A stretch of 64,000 nucleotides of DNA, taken from Flavobacteriales bacterium (GTDB lineage: Bacteria > Bacteroidota > Bacteroidia > Flavobacteriales_F > PHOS-HE28). Below, piece by piece: positions 42,632-50,810 of this stretch. How positions within the stretch are numbered: position 1 is the stretch's first letter; every line of letters starts with the position of its first letter. The notes beneath the pieces were generated by a model. The model was not told the origin of the DNA. It did no database searches and saw only the letters and a program-made list of their open reading frames with translations. The DNA is taken from contig CP064979.1 of the NCBI GenBank assembly GCA_016699575.1, positions 4,216,001 through 4,280,000 on the forward strand. The letters run 5' to 3'. Both the position numbers and the translations under genes were made by a program.

Positions 42632-43987
42632 GTGTGTCACGATCTTGATCACTGATGTTGTTGATGTAGTTGGGTTTTCAACGAGGGGGTCTGGGGGAGA
42701 CTGATAACGTGTTGATCGGTGTTGGCCAGTTGTGGATCGAAGCGCGGTCCGAAGAGCAAGCGTAACTCGGCTGCGATCTCACGCCAGGCGAAGATGGGCT
42801 TTGCGGCCATCTTCTCCACGATGCGCTGCTGGGCCAAGAAGAGCAGTTTGAGCAGGGCCATGTCGTTCTCGAAGACGCGCTTGGTCTTGGTGTATTTGCG
42901 CAACTGGGCATGGAAGCCCTCGATGGGGTTGGTGGTGTAGATCAGCCGCCGGATACGCTCGCTGTACCGGTATTGGCTGGCCAGAAGCGGCCAGTTGATG
43001 CGCCAGGAGTTCACCGCTTGCGGATAGCGCTCGCCCCATTTGTCGCTGAACACTTCCAGTGCTTGCAGGGCACGCTCCTCGTTGGGTGCCCGGTAGATGG
43101 CCCGCATGTCCTTGACCACTTCCTTGTAGTGCTTGTAGCTCACGTACTTCAAGGTGTTGCGCACCTGATGCACAATGCACAGCTGGATGTCGCTCTGCGG
43201 GTACACCAGCGCGATGGCCTCGGAGAAGCCGCTGAGGTTGTCGATGCACGCGATCAGCATGTCCTCCACCCCGCGCTGGCGTAGGTCGTGCAGCACGCTC
43301 AGCCAGAACTTGGCGCCTTCGTGCTGGCCAACGTAGAGGCCAAGCAGGTCCTTGTGGCCATCGGGGCCCACGCCAAGGGCGGTGTAAACGGCTTTGTTCA
43401 CCACGCGACCCTCTTCCTTCACCTTGAAATGGATGGCATCGAGCCATACGATGGCGTAACGCGCTTCCAAGGGGCGCTGCCGCCATGCCTGCACATCGGC
43501 GACCACCTGGTCGGTCACCGCGCTGATGGTGGCTTCGCTCACTTCGATGCCGTAGAGGTCGCGCACATGGTCGCTGATGTCGCGCTGGCTCATCCCCAGT
43601 CCATAGAGCTTGATGATCTTCAGGTCCAGCTCGGCGTTCAGAACCCGTTCCCGTTTAGGCAGCAGCAGTGGGTCGAAGGTCCCGTTCCGGTCCCGCGGGG
43701 TGGCGATGTCCACCTCCCCGTGTGCGGTCTTCACCCGCTTGCGGCCGTGCCCGTTGCGCCGGTTGGCCTTGCCGGTGTCCTCTTCCAGATGCGCGCTCAG
43801 CTCTCCCCGTAGGGTGGCTTCCATCAGCCGTTTTACCAAGGGCGTCAGCACCCCTTCGCTGCCGCTGAGCGGCTTGCCCAGAAGCAATTGCTTCATGGCC
43901 TCCTTCTCGAAGGCTTCGTAATCGAACTTGTCCGTCTTGTCTTCCATGGGTCAGGGTTTGAAGTTCGCAACTCCGGCCTGACACACT
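42631..43987. mobile_element. IS256-family insertion sequence
   Basis: An element of about 1357 bp. The left end AGTGTGTCACG (42631 on) and the right end CCTGACACACT (ending 43987), read in reverse, give near-matching inverted repeats AGTGTGTCA. It contains one transposase gene on the minus strand. No convincing flanking target duplication was found (GTTAGATT versus TACTGAAC), which suggests a rearrangement after insertion. The right side directly abuts the truncated RHS gene. Confidence 0.85.
42649..43947 (-). CDS. IS256 family transposase (mutator type)
   Basis: A 432-residue DDE transposase of the mutator/IS256 family. It contains TPLVKRLMEATLRGELSAHL, RRNGHGRKRVKTAHGEVDI, FDPLLLPKRERVLNAELD and LYGLGMSQRDISDHVRDLY. 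The catalytic stretches are IVWLDAIHFKVKEEGRV (first Asp), ACIDNLSGFSEAI (second Asp), and NPIEGFHAQLRKYTKTKRVF, which includes the last conserved acidic region. Full length, apparently intact reading frame. Mobilises the surrounding IS element. Confidence 0.97.
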   Translation of the reverse strand: MEDKTDKFDYEAFEKEAMKQLLLGKPLSGSEGVLTPLVKRLMEATLRGELSAHLEEDTGKANRRNGHGRKRVKTAHGEVDIATPRDRNGTFDPLLLPKRERVLNAELDLKIIKLYGLGMSQRDISDHVRDLYGIEVSEATISAVTDQVVADVQAWRQRPLEARYAIVWLDAIHFKVKEEGRVVNKAVYTALGVGPDGHKDLLGLYVGQHEGAKFWLSVLHDLRQRGVEDMLIACIDNLSGFSEAIALVYPQSDIQLCIVHQVRNTLKYVSYKHYKEVVKDMRAIYRAPNEERALQALEVFSDKWGERYPQAVNSWRINWPLLASQYRYSERIRRLIYTTNPIEGFHAQLRKYTKTKRVFENDMALLKLLFLAQQRIVEKMAAKPIFAWREIAAELRLLFGPRFDPQLANTDQHVISLPQTPSLKTQLHQQHQ

Positions 43988-45456
43988 TTACTGAACAGTC
44001 TCATTGGCAGTGGTATGTGTTCGGCACCACCCGCTTTGCCCGCATAAGACCATCATGCACCCAGCAACCTGCGCTGTACACCAGCGACCTTGCCCGCAAC
44101 GAACAGGCCGCGCAAGAGTTGAGCTTCGCTAGCCTGCGCAGCGTGCTGATATCCCTTTACGACCCGGCTACTGGAACGTTTCCGAACAATGTTACCATAT
44201 ACGCGCTTGATCCGCCGTACAATGGTCAGTGGTACATGACCGATGGCACCTACCGCACAGCAGTTGAAACCGTTCCGCACTTCGAAGACGAGCACCACCC
44301 ACAGGATATCACTATCAGCGGCAAGAACTTCCAGTTCAGCGTGCCTCGTGCAGGTCTGAAAGAGAACCTGGTGATCAGCGTGCACGAGATCATTGATATG
44401 GGCCCGCCCAACACCCGTGGCGGGAGTACCATTTGGACCTATACCTTCATGGCCGATCCCACCCTGCCCCCCGTGACCTATTACGAGCACGACCACTTGG
44501 GCAACACCCGCGTTACCTACACGCCCGTGGTAACGGATTGCGGGGGTGTGGGCGGACCACCGAGCATCGATTACACCTTGGAGCACGTTGCGGATTATTA
44601 TCCATACGGGAAGATCCTGCGCGAATACGACGGCGTGCCCGAGAAATACCTGAGCACCCACCATGAGCGCGATGCCGAGACAGGGTTGGACTACCGGGGG
44701 GCGAGGTACTATGACAGCGATGTGGCCCGGTTCGTGAGCTTGGATCCGTTGGCGGCAAAATACGTGAACTGGTCACCATACTGCTACGTATTAGGTAACC
44801 CTATCAGCTTGATCGATCCTACAGGCGCGGAGAGTGAGGATGTCGGTCCCGGTAACGATAACAGAAGTAAGTTCGAACGAAAATTCGATAAATGGAAGGA
44901 GAGAAATTCTACTAATTTAGTGGGGATGGATCAGCAACAGATATATGAAACATTCAGAAATTCTCGGAATATTCTGGGGCAACGTCGTGGAGACAAGAAC
45001 TGGTTCCGCAGCCATGAGGCCCAGACACAAAATAGCGACGCCACGAACTGGGATATTACCACATCGAATCGCACTCAGGTTCTCCGTGGTCAAGGAGGAA
45101 CAGGCGTGGGATCGCTGAACATTGTTCAAAATTTGGGTACCAGCCAGGGTACCCTTACTGTGCGCTACAACATGTATGGGATACCGGACAGAATGCAGAT
45201 CGTCGACGTTGCGAGCGGTAACACCCTCTTTGATACTGCGACGAACACACGATCCGACGCAAACGGAGCTGTACTAAGACGTGATGGATCAGGTACTCGT
45301 ATCAATTTCAACCTCGGTCAAGGTAATACTCAGGTGCAGGTCCTCATTAACGGTGGTGTCGCCCCAGCTGGGGTCATTACCAACTTTAGATATGCCCTTC
45401 GAGTTAACCCAGCTGATGGTCAACAGTCAATTACGGACTATAATGCTGTGCCATAG
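43988..45456 (+). pseudogene. 5'-truncated RHS core gene with unrecognised C-terminal tip
   Basis: Coding homology starts at about 44005 (WQWYVFGTTRFARI), 18 bp inside the right IS end, and continues to 45456. There is no start codon of its own upstream; the N-terminal bulk of the RHS protein was lost when the IS element or an associated rearrangement cut the gene. RHS core signatures are YYEHDHLGNTRVTYTP, YYPYGKILREYDG, ETGLDYRGARYYDSDVARF and LGNPISLIDPTG. The ~200 residues after the DPxG motif are a variable tip containing DWKERN-like and NTLFDTATNTRSDANGA stretches, GC-poorer than the core. It matches no toxin family I recognise. The stop overlaps the next gene by 14 bp. Confidence 0.8.
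44425..44635. repeat. RHS core block, copy 1 (211 bp, one mismatch to copy 2)
   Basis: This block and 47158-47368 are the same at all but one of 211 positions (C44459 versus T). Outside the block the two RHS genes differ at many positions. The boundaries are sharp at both ends. Confidence 0.9.
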
Positions 45457-46093
45457 TTACCTGCTCAAAACGATCAAATGGATATGTCCAGCGCTTCTTG
45501 TATTGTGCCATTACGCTGTCTGCAAAGGCCAGGTGATGACATTGAACGAAACCGACTCGTTAGGACTTCGACAGGGCAAGTGGATATTCCCGTATGGGGT
45601 CATTGATGAATCCTGGCCCAGTGAATTCTCCTCTGGCTGGATGGTGGAATGCACATACTCGAATGACACACTCGTTGGTGAGTATTTCATCACCGATAGT
45701 ACCGATCGTATTCGATACGAAGTGCTTTACGAACATGGCTACCGCAATGGGCCTGGCACTTTCTGGGATACCGATGGACGCTTATTTCGACGGTGTGAGT
45801 ACGTGAACGACAGCATCGTGACGGTGGAGAATTTTATTGATGGTCGACTATCCGAGGTGTTGCGCTTCAATAGTGGAAAGCTCCATGGTGGTTGCTGGAA
45901 TCTTCAGAAAGGAAGTCTGAGGAGTGAGCGAATTTACATCCATGGCCGACTTTCACGTGAACACATTTTTTATCCGGACCAGTCGATCAGACAGGATATC
46001 GTGTACAGTCCAAAGGGTATCGTCTTGAAATCTTCGCGTTACCCCAAGGGAGAGTTTTGGAGAAACGCCCTCCCAAGCGAAAATGTTCCCTAG
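45443..46093 (+). CDS. Candidate immunity protein with MORN/YwqK-type repeats
   Basis: A 216-residue protein that starts 14 bp before the RHS stop. Its N-terminus LKTIKWICPALLVLCHYAVC could be a signal or lipid-anchor segment. MORN-type motifs follow: GLRQGKWIFPYG, YEHGYRNGPGTFWDTDGR, FIDGRLSEVLRFNSGKLHGG and HGRLSREHIFYPDQS. Base composition is visibly lower in GC than in the RHS core. Position directly after a variable RHS tip and overlap with it indicate an immunity role. The function is inferred. YwqK-like proteins occur in such positions in other polymorphic toxin loci. Confidence 0.6.
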   Translation: MLCHSYLLKTIKWICPALLVLCHYAVCKGQVMTLNETDSLGLRQGKWIFPYGVIDESWPSEFSSGWMVECTYSNDTLVGEYFITDSTDRIRYEVLYEHGYRNGPGTFWDTDGRLFRRCEYVNDSIVTVENFIDGRLSEVLRFNSGKLHGGCWNLQKGSLRSERIYIHGRLSREHIFYPDQSIRQDIVYSPKGIVLKSSRYPKGEFWRNALPSENVP

Positions 46094-46115
46094 CGATAAA
46101 CACCCAGCAGCAGCT

Positions 46116-46180
46116 CGCGTGAGAACACAGGGTTGACGCTTGCCTTCGGCGAGCGTCCATCGGTCGCGGGCCTTTGGCCC
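46116..46180 (+). repeat. 65-bp RHS border repeat, copy 1
   Basis: It shares about 59 of 65 positions with 48871-48935 (the last 46 bp differ at one position only). It holds two hairpins: CGCTTGCC/GGCGAGCG around a TTC loop, and GGGCC/GGCCC around TTT. It lies immediately before the RHS coding frame that starts in it. Confidence 0.8.
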
Positions 46181-48183
46181 AACTAATAACATTCACCACC
46201 TACGGCTACACCTACGACCGCCTTGGCCGCCTGCTCTACGCGGACGGCATACAAGGCGACGCCGTCTTCGGCCACCAGCCCAACGACGACGAGCGCTACG
46301 CCTTTGACCGCATCGGCAACTTCCAGTGGCTGCAGCGCAGCTTGCTCAACGACAACGGCGATGTGGAGAAACATGCCTGGGACTACGACTACGCCACGGC
46401 CAACAACCGCCTGCTGCGTGTGCTGGCACAGCCCGGCACACAGGCCCCCGACCGCGTGTACACCTACGACCACCTGGGCAACCTGCTCAGCGACGACTTC
46501 CGTGGGCTCGACCACACCACCTATGGCCGCGCCAACCTGCCCTTCCACATTGCCCGCAACCTGCCCGGCAACCCCAAGGACCACTACCTCTATAACGCCG
46601 CCGACATGCGCATCCATAAGATGGAAGACCCCGGCGATATCAATGAGTTCTATTTGCGTGATGTCCTAGGCCGCGAACTGGGCGTGCTCAACCTCAACGG
46701 CGTGAAGTGCGAGGAGCTCGAAGACCTTACCGTGGCCGATTGGCAGTGGTACGTCTTCGGCACCACCCGCTTCGCCCGCATCAAGCCCCTCTGCACCCAG
46801 CAAGCCGCCCTCTACACCAGCGACCTGGCCCGCAACGAACAGGCCGCCCAAGAACTGCGCTTCGCCAACCTGCGCAACGTGCTGCTCTCCCTCAACCACC
46901 CGCAGAACGGATTCCCTGCAGATGTCACCATTTACTACTTCGACCCGCCCTACAACGGCCAGTGGTACATGACCGAAGCCGGATACAACGCCGCACGCCT
47001 TGAGTACCCCGATATCGATGCCGAGCACAACACGTTGGACATCCTGATCCCAAGCACGGCCTACCAGTTCAGCGTGCCCCGCGTGGGCCTCAAGAGCGAT
47101 CTGCTGATCAGCGTGGAGGAGATCCTCAACCTGGGCCCGCCCAATACCCGTGGTGGAAGTACCATTTGGACCTATACCTTCATGGCCGATCTCACCCTGC
47201 CCCCCGTGACCTATTACGAGCACGACCACTTGGGCAACACCCGCGTTACCTACACGCCCGTGGTAACGGATTGCGGGGGTGTGGGCGGACCACCGAGCAT
47301 CGATTACACCTTGGAGCACGTTGCGGATTATTATCCATACGGGAAGATCCTGCGCGAATACGACGGCGCACCTGAGAAGTACCTCAGCACCCACCATGAG
47401 CGCGACCAGGAGACCGGGCTCGATTACCGCGGCGCGCGCTACTACGACAGCGACGCGGCCAGATTCTTGAACTTGGATCCACTGGCGGATGAGTTCGCCA
47501 ACTGGTCGGCGTACAACTACGTCCTTGGAAACCCCATTAGTTTGCTCGACCCTGATGGACGCAGTGCGGGTGACTTCCTCCGACAAGATGGAACGCTCGC
47601 CTACACAGATGGACAGAATGATGGCAGGGTCTATGTGCTTGCCGATAACAAGGAGGCAGATGCACTCAACAAGCGGTGGCTCTCAGGCGAGAACCTCACA
47701 CGGGATGATGCGAAGTCCGCAGTAGAGCTACCGTCATACTATGTAAGGAGTAAGATGGGAAAGGCTGTCACTGCGTCACAAAGCCCAAGCGCAGATGCTG
47801 GGGATCGACGTGGCGGCTATCACGAAGAGGGAGGGCAGTATGGTACCACAGGAGGTTTGGACCTTGTTGTTCCAGCAGCTCCCGGCAAGGCTTTTGTACC
47901 GCCTGAAATTCCCTCGATAGATGTTGGTAAGCACGCGAATCCAGAATTGGTTCCGGATGACTTCCTTGTTGCAGGAGACTTCCACACGCACCCCGATGTT
48001 TTCTACAGGCAGTTCGTTTCCGACCCAGAACCGAGCGATGTTGACATCCGAAACGCCCGAACCGACCGAGCTCACTACGTCCTGGCAGTCCGAAACAACA
48101 CGGTTTACAAATACAACAACAAAGGCATACAGGTTACCTTGCCACTAGACGTGTTCACAACCTACAAGGCATCTAATCGATGA
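46174..48183 (+). CDS. RHS repeat-core protein fragment with JAB/JAMM-like C-terminal domain
   Basis: A 669-residue frame starting at TTG 46174 within the border repeat; the frame is open back to 46123. The N-terminus is YD-type RHS sequence (FTTYGYTYDRLGRLLYADG), followed by the RHS core DYRGARYYDSDAARFLNLDPL and LGNPISLLDPDGR. The variable ~175-residue tip includes GDFHTHP with His604 and His606 and, after a longer than usual gap, EPSDVDI with Ser621 and Asp624, the order of a JAB/JAMM metalloprotease site. The usual upstream Glu is not evident. It may be a cassette fragment translated with a lost N-terminal part. Its stop overlaps a small lipoprotein gene by 4 bp. Confidence 0.75.
   Translation: MAQLITFTTYGYTYDRLGRLLYADGIQGDAVFGHQPNDDERYAFDRIGNFQWLQRSLLNDNGDVEKHAWDYDYATANNRLLRVLAQPGTQAPDRVYTYDHLGNLLSDDFRGLDHTTYGRANLPFHIARNLPGNPKDHYLYNAADMRIHKMEDPGDINEFYLRDVLGRELGVLNLNGVKCEELEDLTVADWQWYVFGTTRFARIKPLCTQQAALYTSDLARNEQAAQELRFANLRNVLLSLNHPQNGFPADVTIYYFDPPYNGQWYMTEAGYNAARLEYPDIDAEHNTLDILIPSTAYQFSVPRVGLKSDLLISVEEILNLGPPNTRGGSTIWTYTFMADLTLPPVTYYEHDHLGNTRVTYTPVVTDCGGVGGPPSIDYTLEHVADYYPYGKILREYDGAPEKYLSTHHERDQETGLDYRGARYYDSDAARFLNLDPLADEFANWSAYNYVLGNPISLLDPDGRSAGDFLRQDGTLAYTDGQNDGRVYVLADNKEADALNKRWLSGENLTRDDAKSAVELPSYYVRSKMGKAVTASQSPSADAGDRRGGYHEEGGQYGTTGGLDLVVPAAPGKAFVPPEIPSIDVGKHANPELVPDDFLVAGDFHTHPDVFYRQFVSDPEPSDVDIRNARTDRAHYVLAVRNNTVYKYNNKGIQVTLPLDVFTTYKASNR
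47158..47368. repeat. RHS core block, copy 2 (211 bp, one mismatch to copy 1)
   Basis: The second copy of the near-identical block described at 44425-44635, 2733 bp away in the same orientation and reading frame. Confidence 0.9.
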
Positions 48184-48623
48184 TCAGGGGCTCTCTGCTA
48201 CTTTCATTTCTAAGTTGCATCGTGCTTATTTCCTGTGGGTCAAGTCCAGATTCTTCTAGCGCCACAATGCCAACTTGTTCCACCTACAAATGGATTAAGT
48301 GCAGAACCCTGAATTCGGATAGGTCCTTGCGCGGGATCAGTCTATCCATGAAGCACTTTCGATCGGGTCAGGTGCAATTCTCAAATGCTGCCGGTGATTC
48401 CATTGGAGTTTGCGAAGATGTACTGATTGGATACGTGGACAGTTCCTACGTGAATTATGAATCAATAACATATGTCATGAAGGTGGATAGCATAGCTCTT
48501 ATGATTCCACTTGATATTCTGTACTGGAAAATACAACGTCACTCGGAAGAACTGTACTTAGTAATCGTTCGCAAGGAACATGAAGGATTCATGACAAAGC
48601 TCCACCCGATTTCTGTGAACTGA
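48180..48623 (+). CDS. Small lipoprotein, candidate immunity protein for the JAB-like tip
   Basis: A 147-residue protein starting inside the RHS stop codon (ATGA). The N-terminus is MIRGSLLLSFLSCIVLISCG, a clear lipoprotein signal with Cys19. The mature part (VEFSNAAGDSIGVCED-like, YVMKVDSIALMIPLDIL and LYLVIVRKEHEGF) is not recognised. It is GC-poor relative to the region. The location, size and coupling are those of immunity genes, and a lipoprotein would place it in the periplasm, where an RHS-type toxin could enter. Function inferred. Confidence 0.6.
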   Translation: MIRGSLLLSFLSCIVLISCGSSPDSSSATMPTCSTYKWIKCRTLNSDRSLRGISLSMKHFRSGQVQFSNAAGDSIGVCEDVLIGYVDSSYVNYESITYVMKVDSIALMIPLDILYWKIQRHSEELYLVIVRKEHEGFMTKLHPISVN

Positions 48624-48693
48624 GAGGATGGCACTGTGAGGTGGTAGGGTAAATCACGACAGGTGGGCTGTCAGTACATTTCTGAACGACACC

Positions 48694-48851
48694 ATGAAGA
48701 AGACCTACCGAAGCATAGCCCCGCCTCCAAGACGAAAGTGGTGCTGGAAGCGCTCAAGGAGCGCGAGACGTTGAGCGAGTCGGCACAACGCCACGGGCTG
48801 CACCCCACCCAGATCACTGTTTGGAAGAAGGAGTCCCAGCATCAGCCCTAG
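48694..48851 (+). pseudogene. IS3-type transposase OrfA remnant
   Basis: From 48694 the frame MKKTYR is followed, with a frameshift, by HSPASKTKVVLEALKERETL and SESAQRHGLHPTQITVWKKE. This is the helix-turn-helix N-terminus of IS3-family OrfA proteins. The two parts are in different frames and the reading frame stops at 48851, so it is a broken fragment (about 50 of about 100 residues). No OrfB or inverted repeat is nearby. It lies next to the second border repeat. Confidence 0.75.
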
Positions 48852-48870
48852 CACCACCCCTACACCAGTT

Positions 48871-48935
48871 CGCGTGGTAACACCGAGATGACGCTTGCCT
48901 TCGGCGAGTGTCCATCGGTCGCGGGCCTTTGGCCC
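48871..48935 (+). repeat. 65-bp RHS border repeat, copy 2
   Basis: It pairs with the copy at 46116-46180: both contain TGACGCTTGCCTTCGGCGAG followed by GTCCATCGGTCGCGGGCC and TTTGGCCC. The hairpins are kept (GCC-TTC-GGC and GGGCC-TTT-GGCCC). The position after the IS3 remnant, at the far end of the RHS region, suggests that both copies mark cassette borders. Confidence 0.8.
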
Positions 48936-49050
48936 TCCAAAACAATCCCTTTCAACTACGCGCTGCTTCGGGAATAGTCTTCAACACAGGCGGCAGCACC
49001 GTACGGAAGCCTGCGCTCGTGCGCGCACAATGTTCAAACACGGATCGTGT

Positions 49051-50583
49051 TCACTCCTTCACCAAGCGCTGCACAACCACGCCCTTCGGTGCTTGAACGG
49101 TAAGCATGTAAACACCAGCTCGCAGGTTGCTCAGGTCCAGTGCGCAGGTTGTGCCCACCAGTGCTTGCCGATGCACGATCGAACCCAGTGCATCGCTGAC
49201 CTCAACATGGCCGGTTATTGCAGCCTCAAGGGTCAGCATGGTCCAACCGCTCGTGGGGTTCGGCGCGCAGGTGAATTGCGGTATTCCCGTCTCAGTAAGC
49301 CCGGTGCCATCGGCGGCCAACTTCACCACCCAGAAGTCATCCTGCCCGTGGTTGCCGCTCACATCACCGTCGTTGCTCGCAGTGCTTCCGCCGAGGATGA
49401 ATCCGTTATCGGCGGTTACGGCGACCGCGTAGCCGTCCTCATAATCCTGTCCGCCGAGCGGTTGCTGCCATGGCGATACACCAGCTGCATCGAGTTTCAT
49501 CGCCCACATATCCTCCAACCCATTGATGCCGAAGGACGCCGTGGTACCCACCACGACCACCTGACCATCAGGACAAGGCGCAAGGGCCAACCCCAGGTCA
49601 GTATAAGCACCGCCAATTGCCGTTTGCCACTGCAGGTCGCCTACCGCGTCAAGATGTACCACCCATGCATCCCAACCACCTTGGTTCCCACTGACATCAA
49701 AGTCGTTCGATCGTGAATAACCAGCCACGGTGCATCCACCGTTGTCTGTGAATGTCACACCAGCAGCATGGTCCTCGTCGCTCCCCCCATACGTATTGGC
49801 CCAAAGCACATTGCCATTGGGATCCGTGCGGACCACCCATTGATCCCTTACGCCCAGAAACCCGACCACATCGCCATCGGCCGAGTTGGTCGTACCCACT
49901 GCGACAAATCCTCCATCGCTTGCAACGTCCACGGCGGTACCTAGATCTGAGCCACTACCGCCCAAGGGCTTCTGCCATTGCAGCGTGCCACTGGCATCGA
50001 GCTTGATCAACCACAGATCGAACCCACCATGGCCGCCAACGACATCGCCATCGATGGAGTTGGAGCGCCCAACCACGACACAGCCCCCATCAGCCGTGAT
50101 GTGCAGGTCCGAGGACCAGTCGCTGTAGCCCCCGCCGAATGTCTTTTGCCAGAGCAAAGAACCAGCGGCGGAGAGTTTCACCACCCACACATCGTCACCA
50201 CCGTGGAAGCCGGTGACATCGCCGTCATCGCTTTTCGTGTTGCCGCAGATGAGATAGCCGCCATCGGTGGTCTGCACCACACCCGAGGCCTTGTCCTCAT
50301 CCGATCCACCCAACGCCACTTGCCATTGAAGCGCCCCGAGGCCGTCCAGCTTCACGACCCAATAGTCCTCGTCGCCGTGGTTGCCGGAAACATCTCCATC
50401 GTTGGACAACGTGTGGCCCGCGAGGATGAAACCACCATCCGTGGTGGGCTTCACGCTCCGCAACAGATCATCGTTGCTTCCACCCAGGCATTTCTGCCAT
50501 TCGATGGCCGGACCTGGTTGACCCTGCATCAAACTGCAAGGGAGAAGCACTGCGATCAAAACGATCATCAATTTCCTGCACAT
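49051..50583 (-). CDS. Secreted beta-propeller-repeat protein with T9SS type A sorting domain
   Basis: A 510-residue exported protein. Signal peptide MCRKLMIVLIAVLLPCSLMQG. About eight repeats of ~50 residues follow, of the form TTDGGFILAGHTLSNDGDVSG then DYWVVKLDGLGALQWQVALGG, resembling SBBP-type propeller blades. The final ~80 residues are a T9SS type A sorting domain: FTCAPNPTSGWTMLTLEA, VSDALGSIVHRQAL, LDLSNLRAGVYMLTV and VVQRLVKE. The product should be carried through the type IX system to the surface. A promoter is visible just upstream. It is one of three secreted repeat proteins in the window. Confidence 0.88.
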   Translation of the reverse strand: MCRKLMIVLIAVLLPCSLMQGQPGPAIEWQKCLGGSNDDLLRSVKPTTDGGFILAGHTLSNDGDVSGNHGDEDYWVVKLDGLGALQWQVALGGSDEDKASGVVQTTDGGYLICGNTKSDDGDVTGFHGGDDVWVVKLSAAGSLLWQKTFGGGYSDWSSDLHITADGGCVVVGRSNSIDGDVVGGHGGFDLWLIKLDASGTLQWQKPLGGSGSDLGTAVDVASDGGFVAVGTTNSADGDVVGFLGVRDQWVVRTDPNGNVLWANTYGGSDEDHAAGVTFTDNGGCTVAGYSRSNDFDVSGNQGGWDAWVVHLDAVGDLQWQTAIGGAYTDLGLALAPCPDGQVVVVGTTASFGINGLEDMWAMKLDAAGVSPWQQPLGGQDYEDGYAVAVTADNGFILGGSTASNDGDVSGNHGQDDFWVVKLAADGTGLTETGIPQFTCAPNPTSGWTMLTLEAAITGHVEVSDALGSIVHRQALVGTTCALDLSNLRAGVYMLTVQAPKGVVVQRLVKE

Positions 50584-50637
50584 AGTAGCTACGGTTGATC
50601 AGTGGTATTGCCCCGGGACACGCTGGCCGGAGTCCCC

Positions 50638-50665
50638 CAAACTTAGTTCGTTCGTTCCAAGTCAA
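50638..50665 (-). promoter_or_regulatory. Promoter of the propeller protein gene
   Basis: On the minus strand TAAGTTTG (50645-50638) is an exact -7 match. TTG (50665-50663) precedes it with a 17-nt spacer, two shorter than usual. The start codon lies 55 bp downstream of the -7 box. Confidence 0.5.
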
Positions 50666-50810
50666 GGCGACCGTCGGGCGAGCGGCATCTGCAGAACGTA
50701 CAACGGTTGCCGGCATGCGACCCACAGCCCGGGTCAAACGCAATCAACCCTAGCGGTTAGTGACCCTATGTCGGACAACCTCCTATTTTTCCATCATCAC
50801 ATCCGTACCC

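Noticed and set aside
42000..49000. Prophage or integrative element
   Set aside because: No integrase, capsid, tail or conjugation gene was seen. The region is explained by RHS cassettes, one IS256 element and an IS3 remnant.
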